Shown piece after piece: positions 1 to 4,938 of a stretch of DNA of 8,067 nucleotides. The stretch covers positions 1 to 8,067 of the forward strand of contig USIU01000046.1 in assembly GCA_900554745.1 (NCBI GenBank). Reading direction: 5' to 3'. Below the pieces are notes generated by a model. That model was not told the origin of the DNA and searched no databases. It saw only the letters and a list, made by a program, of their open reading frames with translations. The position numbers were made by a program, and so were the translations under genes. Each line of letters begins with the position of its first letter. Within the stretch, counting starts at the first letter, position 1. Source of the DNA: an uncultured Leuconostoc sp. (GTDB lineage: Bacteria > Bacillota > Bacilli > Lactobacillales > Lactobacillaceae).

Positions 1-1
1 C

Positions 2-574
2 GTTTCTGCTGGTTCATGCACGACGCAATCATTGGCGCCAATGGCAAATGCTTTGTCAAAGGAATTCGGTGTTAAGACTGGTTTGATGTTGACAGTCCAC
101 GCTTACACAGCTTCACAAAGCTTGCAAGATGGTCCTAAGACTTCAAACTTTGCAAAGCGTCAAGCTAACCGCGATGCTGCTTCAAACTCATTGCCACACT
201 CATCAGGTGCTGCCAAGGCGATCGGTCTTGTTGTGCCTGAATTGGATGGTAAGTTGACTGGTTCAGCTATCCGTGTCCCTGTTCCTGATGGCTCAATTAC
301 TGAATTGTCAGTAATCTTGGACAAGGAAGTAACTGTTGACGAAGTGAACGCAGCAATGAAGAAGTACGAATCAGACTCATTTGGTTACAACGGTGATGGT
401 TTGGTTTCAACTGATATCATTGGTGACACACACGGTACTGTCTTTGATCCAACACAAACTGAAATCGTTTCTGGTGACGGTGCACAACTTGTTAAGGTTG
501 CTGCATGGTACGACAACGAATACGGTTTCACTTCAAACATGATCCGTACATTGTTGCACTTTGCTACTTTGTAA
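2..574 (+). CDS. gap: Glyceraldehyde-3-phosphate dehydrogenase, C-terminal part (5' end outside window)
   Basis: Type I GAPDH converts glyceraldehyde 3-phosphate, phosphate and NAD+ to 1,3-bisphosphoglycerate in cytosolic glycolysis. The frame is open to the left edge, so only the last 190 residues are visible. A TTG at 32 is internal, not a start. The catalytic cysteine is visible residue 6, in SCTTQSLAPM. The partner histidine is residue 33 (VHAYT), 27 residues later, matching the usual Cys149-His176 spacing. Further GAPDH signatures are GAAKAIGLVVPEL, RVPVPDGS and the C-terminal AAWYDNEYGF. If the cysteine is near residue 152, the full protein is about 336 residues, normal for the family. 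The position after CTT is Gln where most GAPDHs have Asn. Codon choice is strongly biased (TTG, AAG, ACA, TTC), as expected for a highly expressed glycolytic gene. An intrinsic terminator follows 17 bases after the stop. Identification is secure. The NAD preference cannot be checked because the Rossmann domain is outside the window. Confidence 0.97.
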   Translation, partial: VSAGSCTTQSLAPMANALSKEFGVKTGLMLTVHAYTASQSLQDGPKTSNFAKRQANRDAASNSLPHSSGAAKAIGLVVPELDGKLTGSAIRVPVPDGSITELSVILDKEVTVDEVNAAMKKYESDSFGYNGDGLVSTDIIGDTHGTVFDPTQTEIVSGDGAQLVKVAAWYDNEYGFTSNMIRTLLHFATL

Positions 575-591
575 GATAAATCGCAATTTTG

Positions 592-614
592 AAACCTGCT
601 TCGGCAGGTTTTTT
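592..614 (+). terminator. Intrinsic terminator of gap
   Basis: An 8-bp perfect stem (592-599 with 604-611, core CCTGC/GCAGG) closes a TTCG loop as C(UUCG)G, an unusually stable tetraloop, and runs into six T residues (609-614). Flanking CGCAA (582-586) and TTGCG (613-617) can extend pairing. The placement just after the gap stop fits a factor-independent terminator that separates gap from the next gene. Confidence 0.93.
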
Positions 615-643
615 GCGTTCTAACAGCCTTTTCAACGGATTTA

Positions 644-652
644 TGCTATACT
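644..652 (+). promoter_or_regulatory. Probable extended -10 promoter of the metallophosphoesterase gene
   Basis: TGC followed by TATACT gives an extended -10 element (TGn plus a hexamer one base from TATAAT). No good -35 lies 16-19 bases upstream. This is typical of extended -10 promoters, which rely less on the -35. The site lies between the gap terminator and the GTG start at 683, giving a leader of roughly 24 bases that includes the ribosome binding site. Confidence 0.6.
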
Positions 653-667
653 TTATTCAGTTATTTG

Positions 668-674
668 AAAGGGG
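668..674 (+). promoter_or_regulatory. Ribosome binding site that fixes the metallophosphoesterase start
   Basis: AAAGGGG lies 8 bases before the GTG at 683. The in-frame TTG at 665 abuts this site and has no Shine-Dalgarno of its own, so GTG 683 is the better start. Confidence 0.75.
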
Positions 675-682
675 TTTCGCGT

Positions 683-1492
683 GTGAAAGTGGCATTTTCA
701 TCAGATAATCATTTTGATTTAAATAAAATTGATGTGCAACGCGCTATGCATGTGCAGGCGTTGTATTTATTGAACCAAAATGTCACTTTGTACGTGATTG
801 CCGGGGATTTATTTAATGATTTTGAACAGTCATTAGCGTTTGCACGCGCTATGCAAGCTGCTTTGGCTGATAAAATCCAAGTGCGCTTTTTAGCGGGTAA
901 CCATGACATGGGACATGGGGTCACTTATGATGAACTTGAAAGTGATTTAGATCCGCTGTACTTCCACAACAAATTTATTGATTTAACGCCGGACGTACGG
1001 TTAATTGGTAATAATGGCTGGTATAATTACGATTTTGTGGGACAAGATTATACAGCGGAACAAATTTTGCAGTTTAAAAATAATTTCTGGTATGACCGTC
1101 GAATTCAACAACCAGTCTCGGATCAGGAACGTTTTGAGCGTAATATGGCGCAATTACAAGCGCAATTCGATGCTGCGGATCGGAAACAAACGGTGGTGGT
1201 GTCGCACTTTGTACCGCGCACTGATTATATCAAACGTTTCCCTTATGGCAATACACGATTGGATATGGCTAATGCGCTATTAGGGAGTCAAGCGCTTGGT
1301 GACAAACTGGATCAGTCGTATACCATTAATACAATTACTGGGCATCTCCACGTACATCCAGCGCCGTTGAAGGTTGGCAATAACACTTATTACAATGCTG
1401 CTGTGGGGTATAATACCGCACGCGTTCATGAGTGGGCAAGTGATGATTTCATCACAGAGTGGCAAAATCGTTTAGTTATCCTGGAATTTTAA
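683..1492 (+). CDS. Calcineurin-like metallophosphoesterase
   Basis: A 269-residue cytosolic protein with the full metal-binding set of the calcineurin-like phosphoesterase superfamily: D8-x-H10 (SSDNHFD), G41-D42 with D46 (GDLFND), G72-N73-H74-D75 (GNHD), H175 (VVVSH) and G220-H221-x-H223 (GHLHVH). Together these build a two-metal centre that hydrolyses phosphomono- or phosphodiesters. No signal peptide or membrane segment is seen. The start is GTG 683, giving MKVAFSSDNHFD, because AAAGGGG lies 8 bases upstream. The longer TTG 665 reading would place the ribosome binding site inside the gene. The gene sits alone between two terminators with its own promoter, so it does not belong to gap or to the fatty-acid operon. 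Its substrate cannot be told from sequence; nucleic acid, nucleotide and protein phosphates are all possible in this superfamily. The class is secure and the specific function unknown. Confidence 0.9.
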   Translation: MKVAFSSDNHFDLNKIDVQRAMHVQALYLLNQNVTLYVIAGDLFNDFEQSLAFARAMQAALADKIQVRFLAGNHDMGHGVTYDELESDLDPLYFHNKFIDLTPDVRLIGNNGWYNYDFVGQDYTAEQILQFKNNFWYDRRIQQPVSDQERFERNMAQLQAQFDAADRKQTVVVSHFVPRTDYIKRFPYGNTRLDMANALLGSQALGDKLDQSYTINTITGHLHVHPAPLKVGNNTYYNAAVGYNTARVHEWASDDFITEWQNRLVILEF

Positions 1493-1517
1493 GGCACGCC
1501 GGGGCGTGTCTTTTTTT
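1493..1517 (+). terminator. Intrinsic terminator of the metallophosphoesterase gene
   Basis: GGCACGC (1493-1499) pairs with GCGTGTC (1504-1510), including one G-T wobble, around a 4-base loop. Seven T residues (1511-1517) follow. It begins immediately after the TAA stop and insulates the fatty-acid operon from upstream transcription. Confidence 0.92.
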
Positions 1518-1532
1518 GTTTTATAAAATTAG

Positions 1533-1545
1533 TTTGACTATCGAA
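1533..1545 (+). promoter_or_regulatory. FabT-like operator, box 1 (overlaps the -35)
   Basis: TTTGACTATCGAA matches 11 of 13 positions of the FabT box core TTTGATTATCAAA, as I recall it from streptococci and lactococci. It is an imperfect palindrome centred at 1539. It covers the -35 hexamer, so bound FabT should block RNA polymerase. Its 18-base surround (1531-1548) matches the reverse complement of box 2 at 16 positions. FabT itself is encoded in the operon. Confidence 0.82.
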
Positions 1546-1562
1546 ATAAATCGTGAGATAAT
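1534..1562 (+). promoter_or_regulatory. Sigma-A type promoter of the fatty-acid operon
   Basis: The -35 is TTGACT (1534-1539), one base from TTGACA. The spacer is 17 bases (1540-1556) and the -10 is GATAAT (1557-1562), one base from TATAAT. Transcription would start near 1569, giving a leader of about 108 bases before fabZ. The -35 is embedded in the first FabT-like operator, which implies repression by occlusion. Confidence 0.85.
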
Positions 1563-1577
1563 TTCAATATTAGATAT

Positions 1578-1590
1578 TTCGATAGTCGAA
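1578..1590 (-). promoter_or_regulatory. FabT-like operator, box 2 (just downstream of the transcription start)
   Basis: TTCGATAGTCGAA is palindromic at five of six base pairs and centred at 1584, 45 bases from the centre of box 1. Its reverse complement, TTCGACTATCGAA, differs from box 1 at one of 13 positions. The site lies about 10 bases past the predicted transcription start, where a bound repressor would act as a roadblock or cooperate with box 1. Confidence 0.75.
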
Positions 1591-1613
1591 GTATTAGACG
1601 AAAGGAAAAGCGC

Positions 1614-1643
1614 TCGCGTGAGATCACAATCGCGTTCACGTGA
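1614..1643 (+). promoter_or_regulatory. Hairpin in the fabZ 5' leader
   Basis: TCGCGTGAG (1614-1622) pairs with TTCACGTGA (1635-1643): nine pairs, two of them G-T wobbles, around a 12-base loop. No T tract follows, so it is not a terminator by itself. It lies between a Shine-Dalgarno-like AAAGGA (1601-1606) and the fabZ start. A role in mRNA stability or translation is possible but not shown. Confidence 0.4.
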
Positions 1644-1676
1644 TAATGGTGACGACCAGCGGCGCACTGAAGACTT

Positions 1677-2123
1677 ATGCCAGTTCTCACAACAACCGAA
1701 ATTATGGCGTTAATTCCTAATCGTTATCCAATCTTGTATATGGATTACGTTGAAGAAATGGTGCCGGATGAATCAATTGTCGCGGTTAAAAATGTGACAA
1801 TTAATGAACAATTTTTCCAAGGACATTTTCCTGGTAATCCCGTAATGCCAGGCGTATTGATTATTGAATCACTCGCCCAAGCAGCCTCAATCTTAATTCT
1901 GTCATCCCCACAATTTAAAGGGAAGACCGCTTACATGACGGGTATCGATGATGCCAAGTTTAAAAAGATGGTGGTACCGGGCGATGTTTTGAAGTTACAT
2001 GTGACATTTGGCAAGTTACGCGCCAACATGGGTAGCGTACTGGTTGAAGCTAAAGTTGATGGGAAAACAGCAACCTCTGCCGAATTGATGTTTGTTGTTT
2101 CCCCTGATGAAAAAGATGAATGA
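1677..2123 (+). CDS. fabZ: (3R)-hydroxyacyl-ACP dehydratase FabZ
   Basis: This 148-residue hot-dog-fold enzyme removes water from 3-hydroxyacyl-ACP to give trans-2-enoyl-ACP. The FabZ signature is clear. NRYPILYMDYV (residues 15-25) stands for the usual HRYPFLLVDRV. The active-site His50 is in GHFPGNPVMPGV and the active-site Glu64 in ESLAQAA. The ATG at 1677 is the first start after an in-frame TGA at 1668. Its ribosome binding site is weak (GAAG, 4 bases upstream). The internal ATG at 1704 has none and would remove the conserved N-terminus. The stop overlaps the start of fabT by 8 bases, suggesting translational coupling. The gene leads the operon, where streptococci have fabM. In some lactobacilli and enterococci one of two FabZ-type paralogues (called FabN in Enterococcus) also isomerises the product to the cis-3 form for unsaturated fatty acids. 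Whether this copy does so cannot be read from sequence alone. Confidence 0.95.
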   Translation: MPVLTTTEIMALIPNRYPILYMDYVEEMVPDESIVAVKNVTINEQFFQGHFPGNPVMPGVLIIESLAQAASILILSSPQFKGKTAYMTGIDDAKFKKMVVPGDVLKLHVTFGKLRANMGSVLVEAKVDGKTATSAELMFVVSPDEKDE

Positions 2124-2574
2124 AGCCGTTACATTAGAATTTGAAGAATTAAATAGCGAACTCGTCGATGTGTTTAATAATGTGATGTGGATTGAAGAAG
2201 CCGCGTTAAAGCAAAGTGATTTTTCAGATATTACGTTAAAAGAGATGCATACTATTGATGCGATATCGATGTATTCTGAAAAAAGTGCCTCACAAGTCGC
2301 TAAGATGATCCACTTGACGCCTAGTGCGATGACAACTGCTATTGATAAGCTAGTTGAAAAAGGCTACGTTGAGCGCCGCCGATCGAATAAAGATCGGCGC
2401 GTTGTTCGCCTTGGCCTGACCCATAAAGGGCGCGTTGTGTATCGTGCCCATCAGGGGTTTCATCGTGATTTGGCACATAATTTGCTCAAAGATATGCAAC
2501 CCAATGAGATGGAAACAGTGAAACGTGCCATTCATAATTTGGTCAGCTATCTGGCAAACGTTATTAAGCAGTAA
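2116..2574 (+). CDS. fabT: MarR-family fatty-acid synthesis repressor FabT
   Basis: A 152-residue winged-helix regulator. It has an N-terminal dimerisation helix (VDVFNNVMWIEEAAL), then LKEMHTIDAI, a helix-turn-helix (SASQVAKMIHLTPSAMTTAIDKLVEKGYV), a basic wing (RRRSNKDRRVVRLGLT) and C-terminal dimerisation helices. ITLKEMHTIDAI and WIEEAAL are typical of FabT in Lactobacillales. FabT represses fatty-acid synthesis genes and, in streptococci and lactococci, binds DNA more tightly when loaded with acyl-ACP. The start is uncertain. ATG 2116 (MNEAV) overlaps the fabZ stop in ATGAATGA and fits coupled translation. ATG 2107 and TTG 2092 would add 3 or 8 residues. None has a strong ribosome binding site. 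The matching paired boxes before fabZ imply autoregulation of the whole operon. A stable hairpin (2374-2401) lies in the wing-coding part. Confidence 0.93.
   Translation: MNEAVTLEFEELNSELVDVFNNVMWIEEAALKQSDFSDITLKEMHTIDAISMYSEKSASQVAKMIHLTPSAMTTAIDKLVEKGYVERRRSNKDRRVVRLGLTHKGRVVYRAHQGFHRDLAHNLLKDMQPNEMETVKRAIHNLVSYLANVIKQ
2374..2401 (+). other. Stable hairpin inside fabT
   Basis: GCCGATC (2378-2384) pairs perfectly with GATCGGC (2392-2398) around a 7-base loop. C2377-G2399 adds one pair, and two more form past a one-base bulge. It encodes the basic wing of FabT, so it may be a by-product of Arg and Asp codons. There is no T tract. Any effect on message decay or translation is conjecture. Confidence 0.4.
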
Positions 2575-2585
2575 AAAGGGGAGTT

Positions 2586-3557
2586 ATGGAACACTTAAAG
2601 ATCGTGGCTTCGGCGCGTCAAGTGCCTAGCCGCTTGGTGACTAATGACGAATTAAGTACCATGATGGACACCAATGATGATTGGATCTATACACGGACAG
2701 GGATTCGTCAACGCCAAGTCGTCACCACAGAAAACACGAGCGACTTAGCCATTCAAGTTGCGCAACAATTATTAGCAAAAGCACAAGTACCAGCTGAGAG
2801 TTTAGATTTTATTATCGTGAGTACGATGTCACCAGACAGCCTGTCACCAAGTACCGCAGCGATTGTTCAAGGTGCCATTGGGGCAACACAGGCCTTTGCC
2901 TTTGACTTGAGTGCAGCTTGCTCAGGTTTGGTTTATGGCATGAGCGTGGCCGCCAGTCTCTTATCCACACGTTATCGTCGGGGGATGGTGATTGGTGCAG
3001 AAGTCTTATCAAAGTTAGTCGATTGGCAAGATCGGACGACAGCCGTTTTGTTTGGTGATGGGGCTGCTGGTGTGTTGGTCGAAACAACCACAGCAGCGAT
3101 TGGCTTGGTAAGTGAAGAATTACGTACTTTCGGTGATAAGGGTGATAATTTAGTTGCAGGTCGTTTTGGTAATGTTAACCCATTTTCGGGTGAGATTACG
3201 CCAGCTGACCCTTATTTCCACCAAAATGGTCGTGAAGTTTACAACTTTGCAACGCAGGAAGTACCGGCAGCGCTTGAAGCGGCGTTGGCCAAAGCACAGC
3301 TGTCAGCTGATGATGTGGACTATTATTTGTTACATCAAGCGAATGCACGGATTGTGACCACCATTGCTAAACGTTTTGGACAACCTGAAACTAAGTTCCC
3401 AACCAACATGGCTAATAATGGTAATACGAGTGCGGCCAGCATTGGGATTCTCTTGGATGAACTGGTTGAATCTGGCCAAGTGCATACCGGGCAAACAATT
3501 GCCTTAGTTGGCTTTGGTGGGGGCCTAACCGTTGGCGCACAAATTTGGAAAATTTAA
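2586..3557 (+). CDS. fabH: 3-oxoacyl-ACP synthase III (KAS III) FabH
   Basis: FabH starts each fatty acid by condensing a short acyl-CoA, usually acetyl-CoA, with malonyl-ACP, releasing CO2. The 323-residue length is standard. The Cys-His-Asn triad is visible: C112 (SAACSG), H250 (LLHQANARI) and N280 (NNGNTSAAS). Other hallmarks are DDWIYTRTGIRQRQ (residues 31-44), FGDGAAGVLVE and the C-terminal GFGGGLTVGA loop. The start codon follows AAAGGGGAG (2575-2583), which lies immediately after the fabT stop. The spacing is short, 2-4 bases depending on the register. The gene is 11 bases from fabT and surely cotranscribed. A 72-base gap with a hairpin separates it from acpP. Identification is secure. 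Confidence 0.97.
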   Translation: MEHLKIVASARQVPSRLVTNDELSTMMDTNDDWIYTRTGIRQRQVVTTENTSDLAIQVAQQLLAKAQVPAESLDFIIVSTMSPDSLSPSTAAIVQGAIGATQAFAFDLSAACSGLVYGMSVAASLLSTRYRRGMVIGAEVLSKLVDWQDRTTAVLFGDGAAGVLVETTTAAIGLVSEELRTFGDKGDNLVAGRFGNVNPFSGEITPADPYFHQNGREVYNFATQEVPAALEAALAKAQLSADDVDYYLLHQANARIVTTIAKRFGQPETKFPTNMANNGNTSAASIGILLDELVESGQVHTGQTIALVGFGGGLTVGAQIWKI

Positions 3558-3563
3558 AGTTAT

Positions 3564-3583
3564 CGGTGTAGTCGGCTGCACCG
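3564..3583 (+). other. Intercistronic hairpin upstream of acpP
   Basis: CGGTGTAG (3564-3571) pairs with CTGCACCG (3576-3583), eight pairs with one G-T wobble, around a TCGG loop. The downstream bases are TAAAAATC, so there is no T tract for termination. It sits 6 bases after the fabH stop and 46 bases before the acpP start. It could mark a processing or stabilising element that sets acpP message level, or partial attenuation. Confidence 0.6.
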
Positions 3584-3629
3584 TAAAAATCTAACGAAAA
3601 TACTGAAAAAATACTAGGAGACGAACATC

Positions 3630-3869
3630 ATGACAGATGCAGAAATTTTTGACAAGGTTAAGGAAATCTTGGTTGACCAATTTGATTTGGAAGAAGACGA
3701 AGTGACATTGACAACTGACTTGACAAATGACATCGATGCCGATTCATTGGACTTGTTTGAAGTTTTGAACCGTGTTGAAGACGATTTTGACATCAAGTTG
3801 GCCGTTGCTGAAGACATCAAGACAACCCAAGACTTGGTTGACAAGGTTAAGGAACAATTGGCAGCTTAA
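3630..3869 (+). CDS. acpP: Acyl carrier protein AcpP
   Basis: A 79-residue, very acidic four-helix carrier. Ser39 in DADSLD receives 4'-phosphopantetheine from holo-ACP synthase, and the growing acyl chain is carried on that arm as a thioester. DSLDLFEVLNRVEDDF is the recognition helix II that docks Fab enzymes. In this family of organisms acyl-ACP also serves as the FabT corepressor, so this gene links product level to operon control. The start ATG follows AGGAG (3616-3620) at 9 bases. Codons are strongly biased (TTG for Leu, GAC and AAG favoured, ACA for Thr), like gap and more so than fabH or fabD, in keeping with the need for many ACP copies. Hairpins without T tracts flank the gene on both sides (3564-3583 and 3878-3899). 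No separate promoter could be supported upstream. Confidence 0.97.
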   Translation: MTDAEIFDKVKEILVDQFDLEEDEVTLTTDLTNDIDADSLDLFEVLNRVEDDFDIKLAVAEDIKTTQDLVDKVKEQLAA

Positions 3870-3877
3870 TGTGACAG

Positions 3878-3899
3878 GTGATCATTTTTGGATGATCAC
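3878..3899 (+). other. Intercistronic hairpin downstream of acpP
   Basis: GTGATCAT (3878-3885) and ATGATCAC (3892-3899) form a perfect 8-bp stem around the loop TTTTGG. The sequence after the stem (GTACATAG) has no T tract, so this is not a full terminator. It begins 8 bases after the acpP stop. It could protect the 3' end of an acpP message from exonucleases or mark a processing point before fabK. Confidence 0.6.
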
Positions 3900-3930
3900 G
3901 TACATAGTGTAAGAGTTAAAGGAAAATAAA

Positions 3931-4896
3931 ATGGTAGTAAACGTAGAAAACCCGCTTTTCAAAAAATTAGGCATGAAGTATCCCATTGTTGAAGGTGGGA
4001 TGACTTGGGCTGGAACCGGTGCATTGGCAGCCGCAATTTCTGAAGCAGGTGGTTTAGGCTTTATCGGGACCGGTTATTGGCACGGTGAAGATGTGCGCAA
4101 AGAAATCAAACGTGTTAAGGCGTTAACAGACAAGCCATTTGGTGTCAACGTCATGCTTTTGAGTCGCCATATTCGTGAAGTCTTTGATGTCATCATTGAA
4201 GAAGGCGTGAAAGTTGTGGCCACCGGTGCGGGTGATCCCTCACCATTCTTGGATGAATTACATGCAGCTGGTATTATTGTGATGCCAGTGGTACCTTCTG
4301 TTTCATTGGCTAAAATGATGGAAAAGAAGGGCGTCGATGCCGTGATTGCTGAAGGCATGGAATCTGGTGGTCACATCGGTATGTTGACGACAATGACGTT
4401 GGTGCCGCAAGTAGTGGATGCGGTAAATATTCCGGTTATTGCCGCTGGTGGTATTGGTGATGGCCGTGGCGTCGCTGCGGCCTTCATGCTTGGCGCCTCT
4501 GGTGCCCAGATGGGAACGCGTTTCTTGACAGCAACAGAATCTGAAATCCATCCTAATTTCAAGGAAAAAATCATTAAAGCCAAGGACATTGACACGATTG
4601 TTACTGGCCAACTGATGGGAAACCGCGCACGTGTTTTGAAGAACAAGATGGCTAAGAACTTTGTTAAAAACGAAGTTTTTGAAATCCAAAAAGAAAAGCC
4701 AGATGCTGCCGCAATTGAAAAGTTGGAATCTGGTACGTTGCGTCGCGCCGTTCAAGAAGGCGACAAAGAAGGTGGCGCTTTCATGGCTGGCCAAATCTCT
4801 GGTTTGATCAAAGATGAAAAACCAGCCGCACAAATTTTGTCTGATATTTGGGCTGAAGCGACTGATTTGATGGGTATTGAGAATACAACACTGTAA
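3931..4896 (+). CDS. fabK: Enoyl-ACP reductase FabK (FMN-dependent)
   Basis: FabK reduces trans-2-enoyl-ACP with NAD(P)H through bound FMN, the last step of each elongation cycle. It is unrelated to the FabI target of triclosan. The 321-residue TIM barrel of the nitronate monooxygenase/FabK type shows NPLFKKLGMKYPIVEGGM at the N-terminus and the active-site His148 in ESGGHIG. The phosphate-binding loop is AAGGIGDGRG (171-180) and the flavin-binding segment GAQMGTRF (191-198). The tail has AGQISGLI, as in other FabKs. AAAGGA (3918-3923) lies 7 bases before the ATG. Its place between acpP and fabD is the streptococcal/enterococcal arrangement. Streptococci have an extra FabT-controlled promoter before fabK; no such box is visible here. 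Distinction from plain nitronate monooxygenase rests on context and the His motif and is strong. Confidence 0.95.
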   Translation: MVVNVENPLFKKLGMKYPIVEGGMTWAGTGALAAAISEAGGLGFIGTGYWHGEDVRKEIKRVKALTDKPFGVNVMLLSRHIREVFDVIIEEGVKVVATGAGDPSPFLDELHAAGIIVMPVVPSVSLAKMMEKKGVDAVIAEGMESGGHIGMLTTMTLVPQVVDAVNIPVIAAGGIGDGRGVAAAFMLGASGAQMGTRFLTATESEIHPNFKEKIIKAKDIDTIVTGQLMGNRARVLKNKMAKNFVKNEVFEIQKEKPDAAAIEKLESGTLRRAVQEGDKEGGAFMAGQISGLIKDEKPAAQILSDIWAEATDLMGIENTTL

Positions 4897-4928
4897 TCAC
4901 TGCGTTGATCACACAACGAACTTTACAT

Positions 4929-4933
4929 GGGGA
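4929..4933 (+). promoter_or_regulatory. Ribosome binding site that fixes the fabD start
   Basis: GGGGA lies 5 bases before the ATG at 4939. The first in-frame ATG, at 4927, overlaps this site and lacks its own Shine-Dalgarno, so the shorter start giving MKLGILFSGQG is preferred. Confidence 0.75.
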
Positions 4934-4938
4934 CTAAC

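Noticed and set aside
1459..1617. Open frame running from the end of the metallophosphoesterase gene towards fabZ
   Set aside because: It crosses the terminator and promoter and has no family similarity; only its tail from GTG 1618 has any argument as a leader peptide.
3545..3615. Possible separate promoter before acpP
   Set aside because: TTGGAA (3545-3550) has no -10 at proper spacing, and AATACT (3610-3615) has no -35; no FabT-like box is present.
3871..3906. Possible promoter before fabK starting with GTGACA (3871-3876)
   Set aside because: The -35-like hexamer is good, but no -10 lies 16-19 bases downstream; the best candidate, TACATA, is 24 bases away and the hairpin fills the gap.
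4303..4833. Long reverse-strand open frame opposite fabK
   Set aside because: It is a shadow of fabK's codon pattern, with Cys/His/Phe-rich composition, no recognisable domain and no ribosome site support.
4903..4918. Small hairpin CGTTG/CAACG between fabK and fabD
   Set aside because: Only five pairs with a 6-base loop and no T tract; too weak to call.
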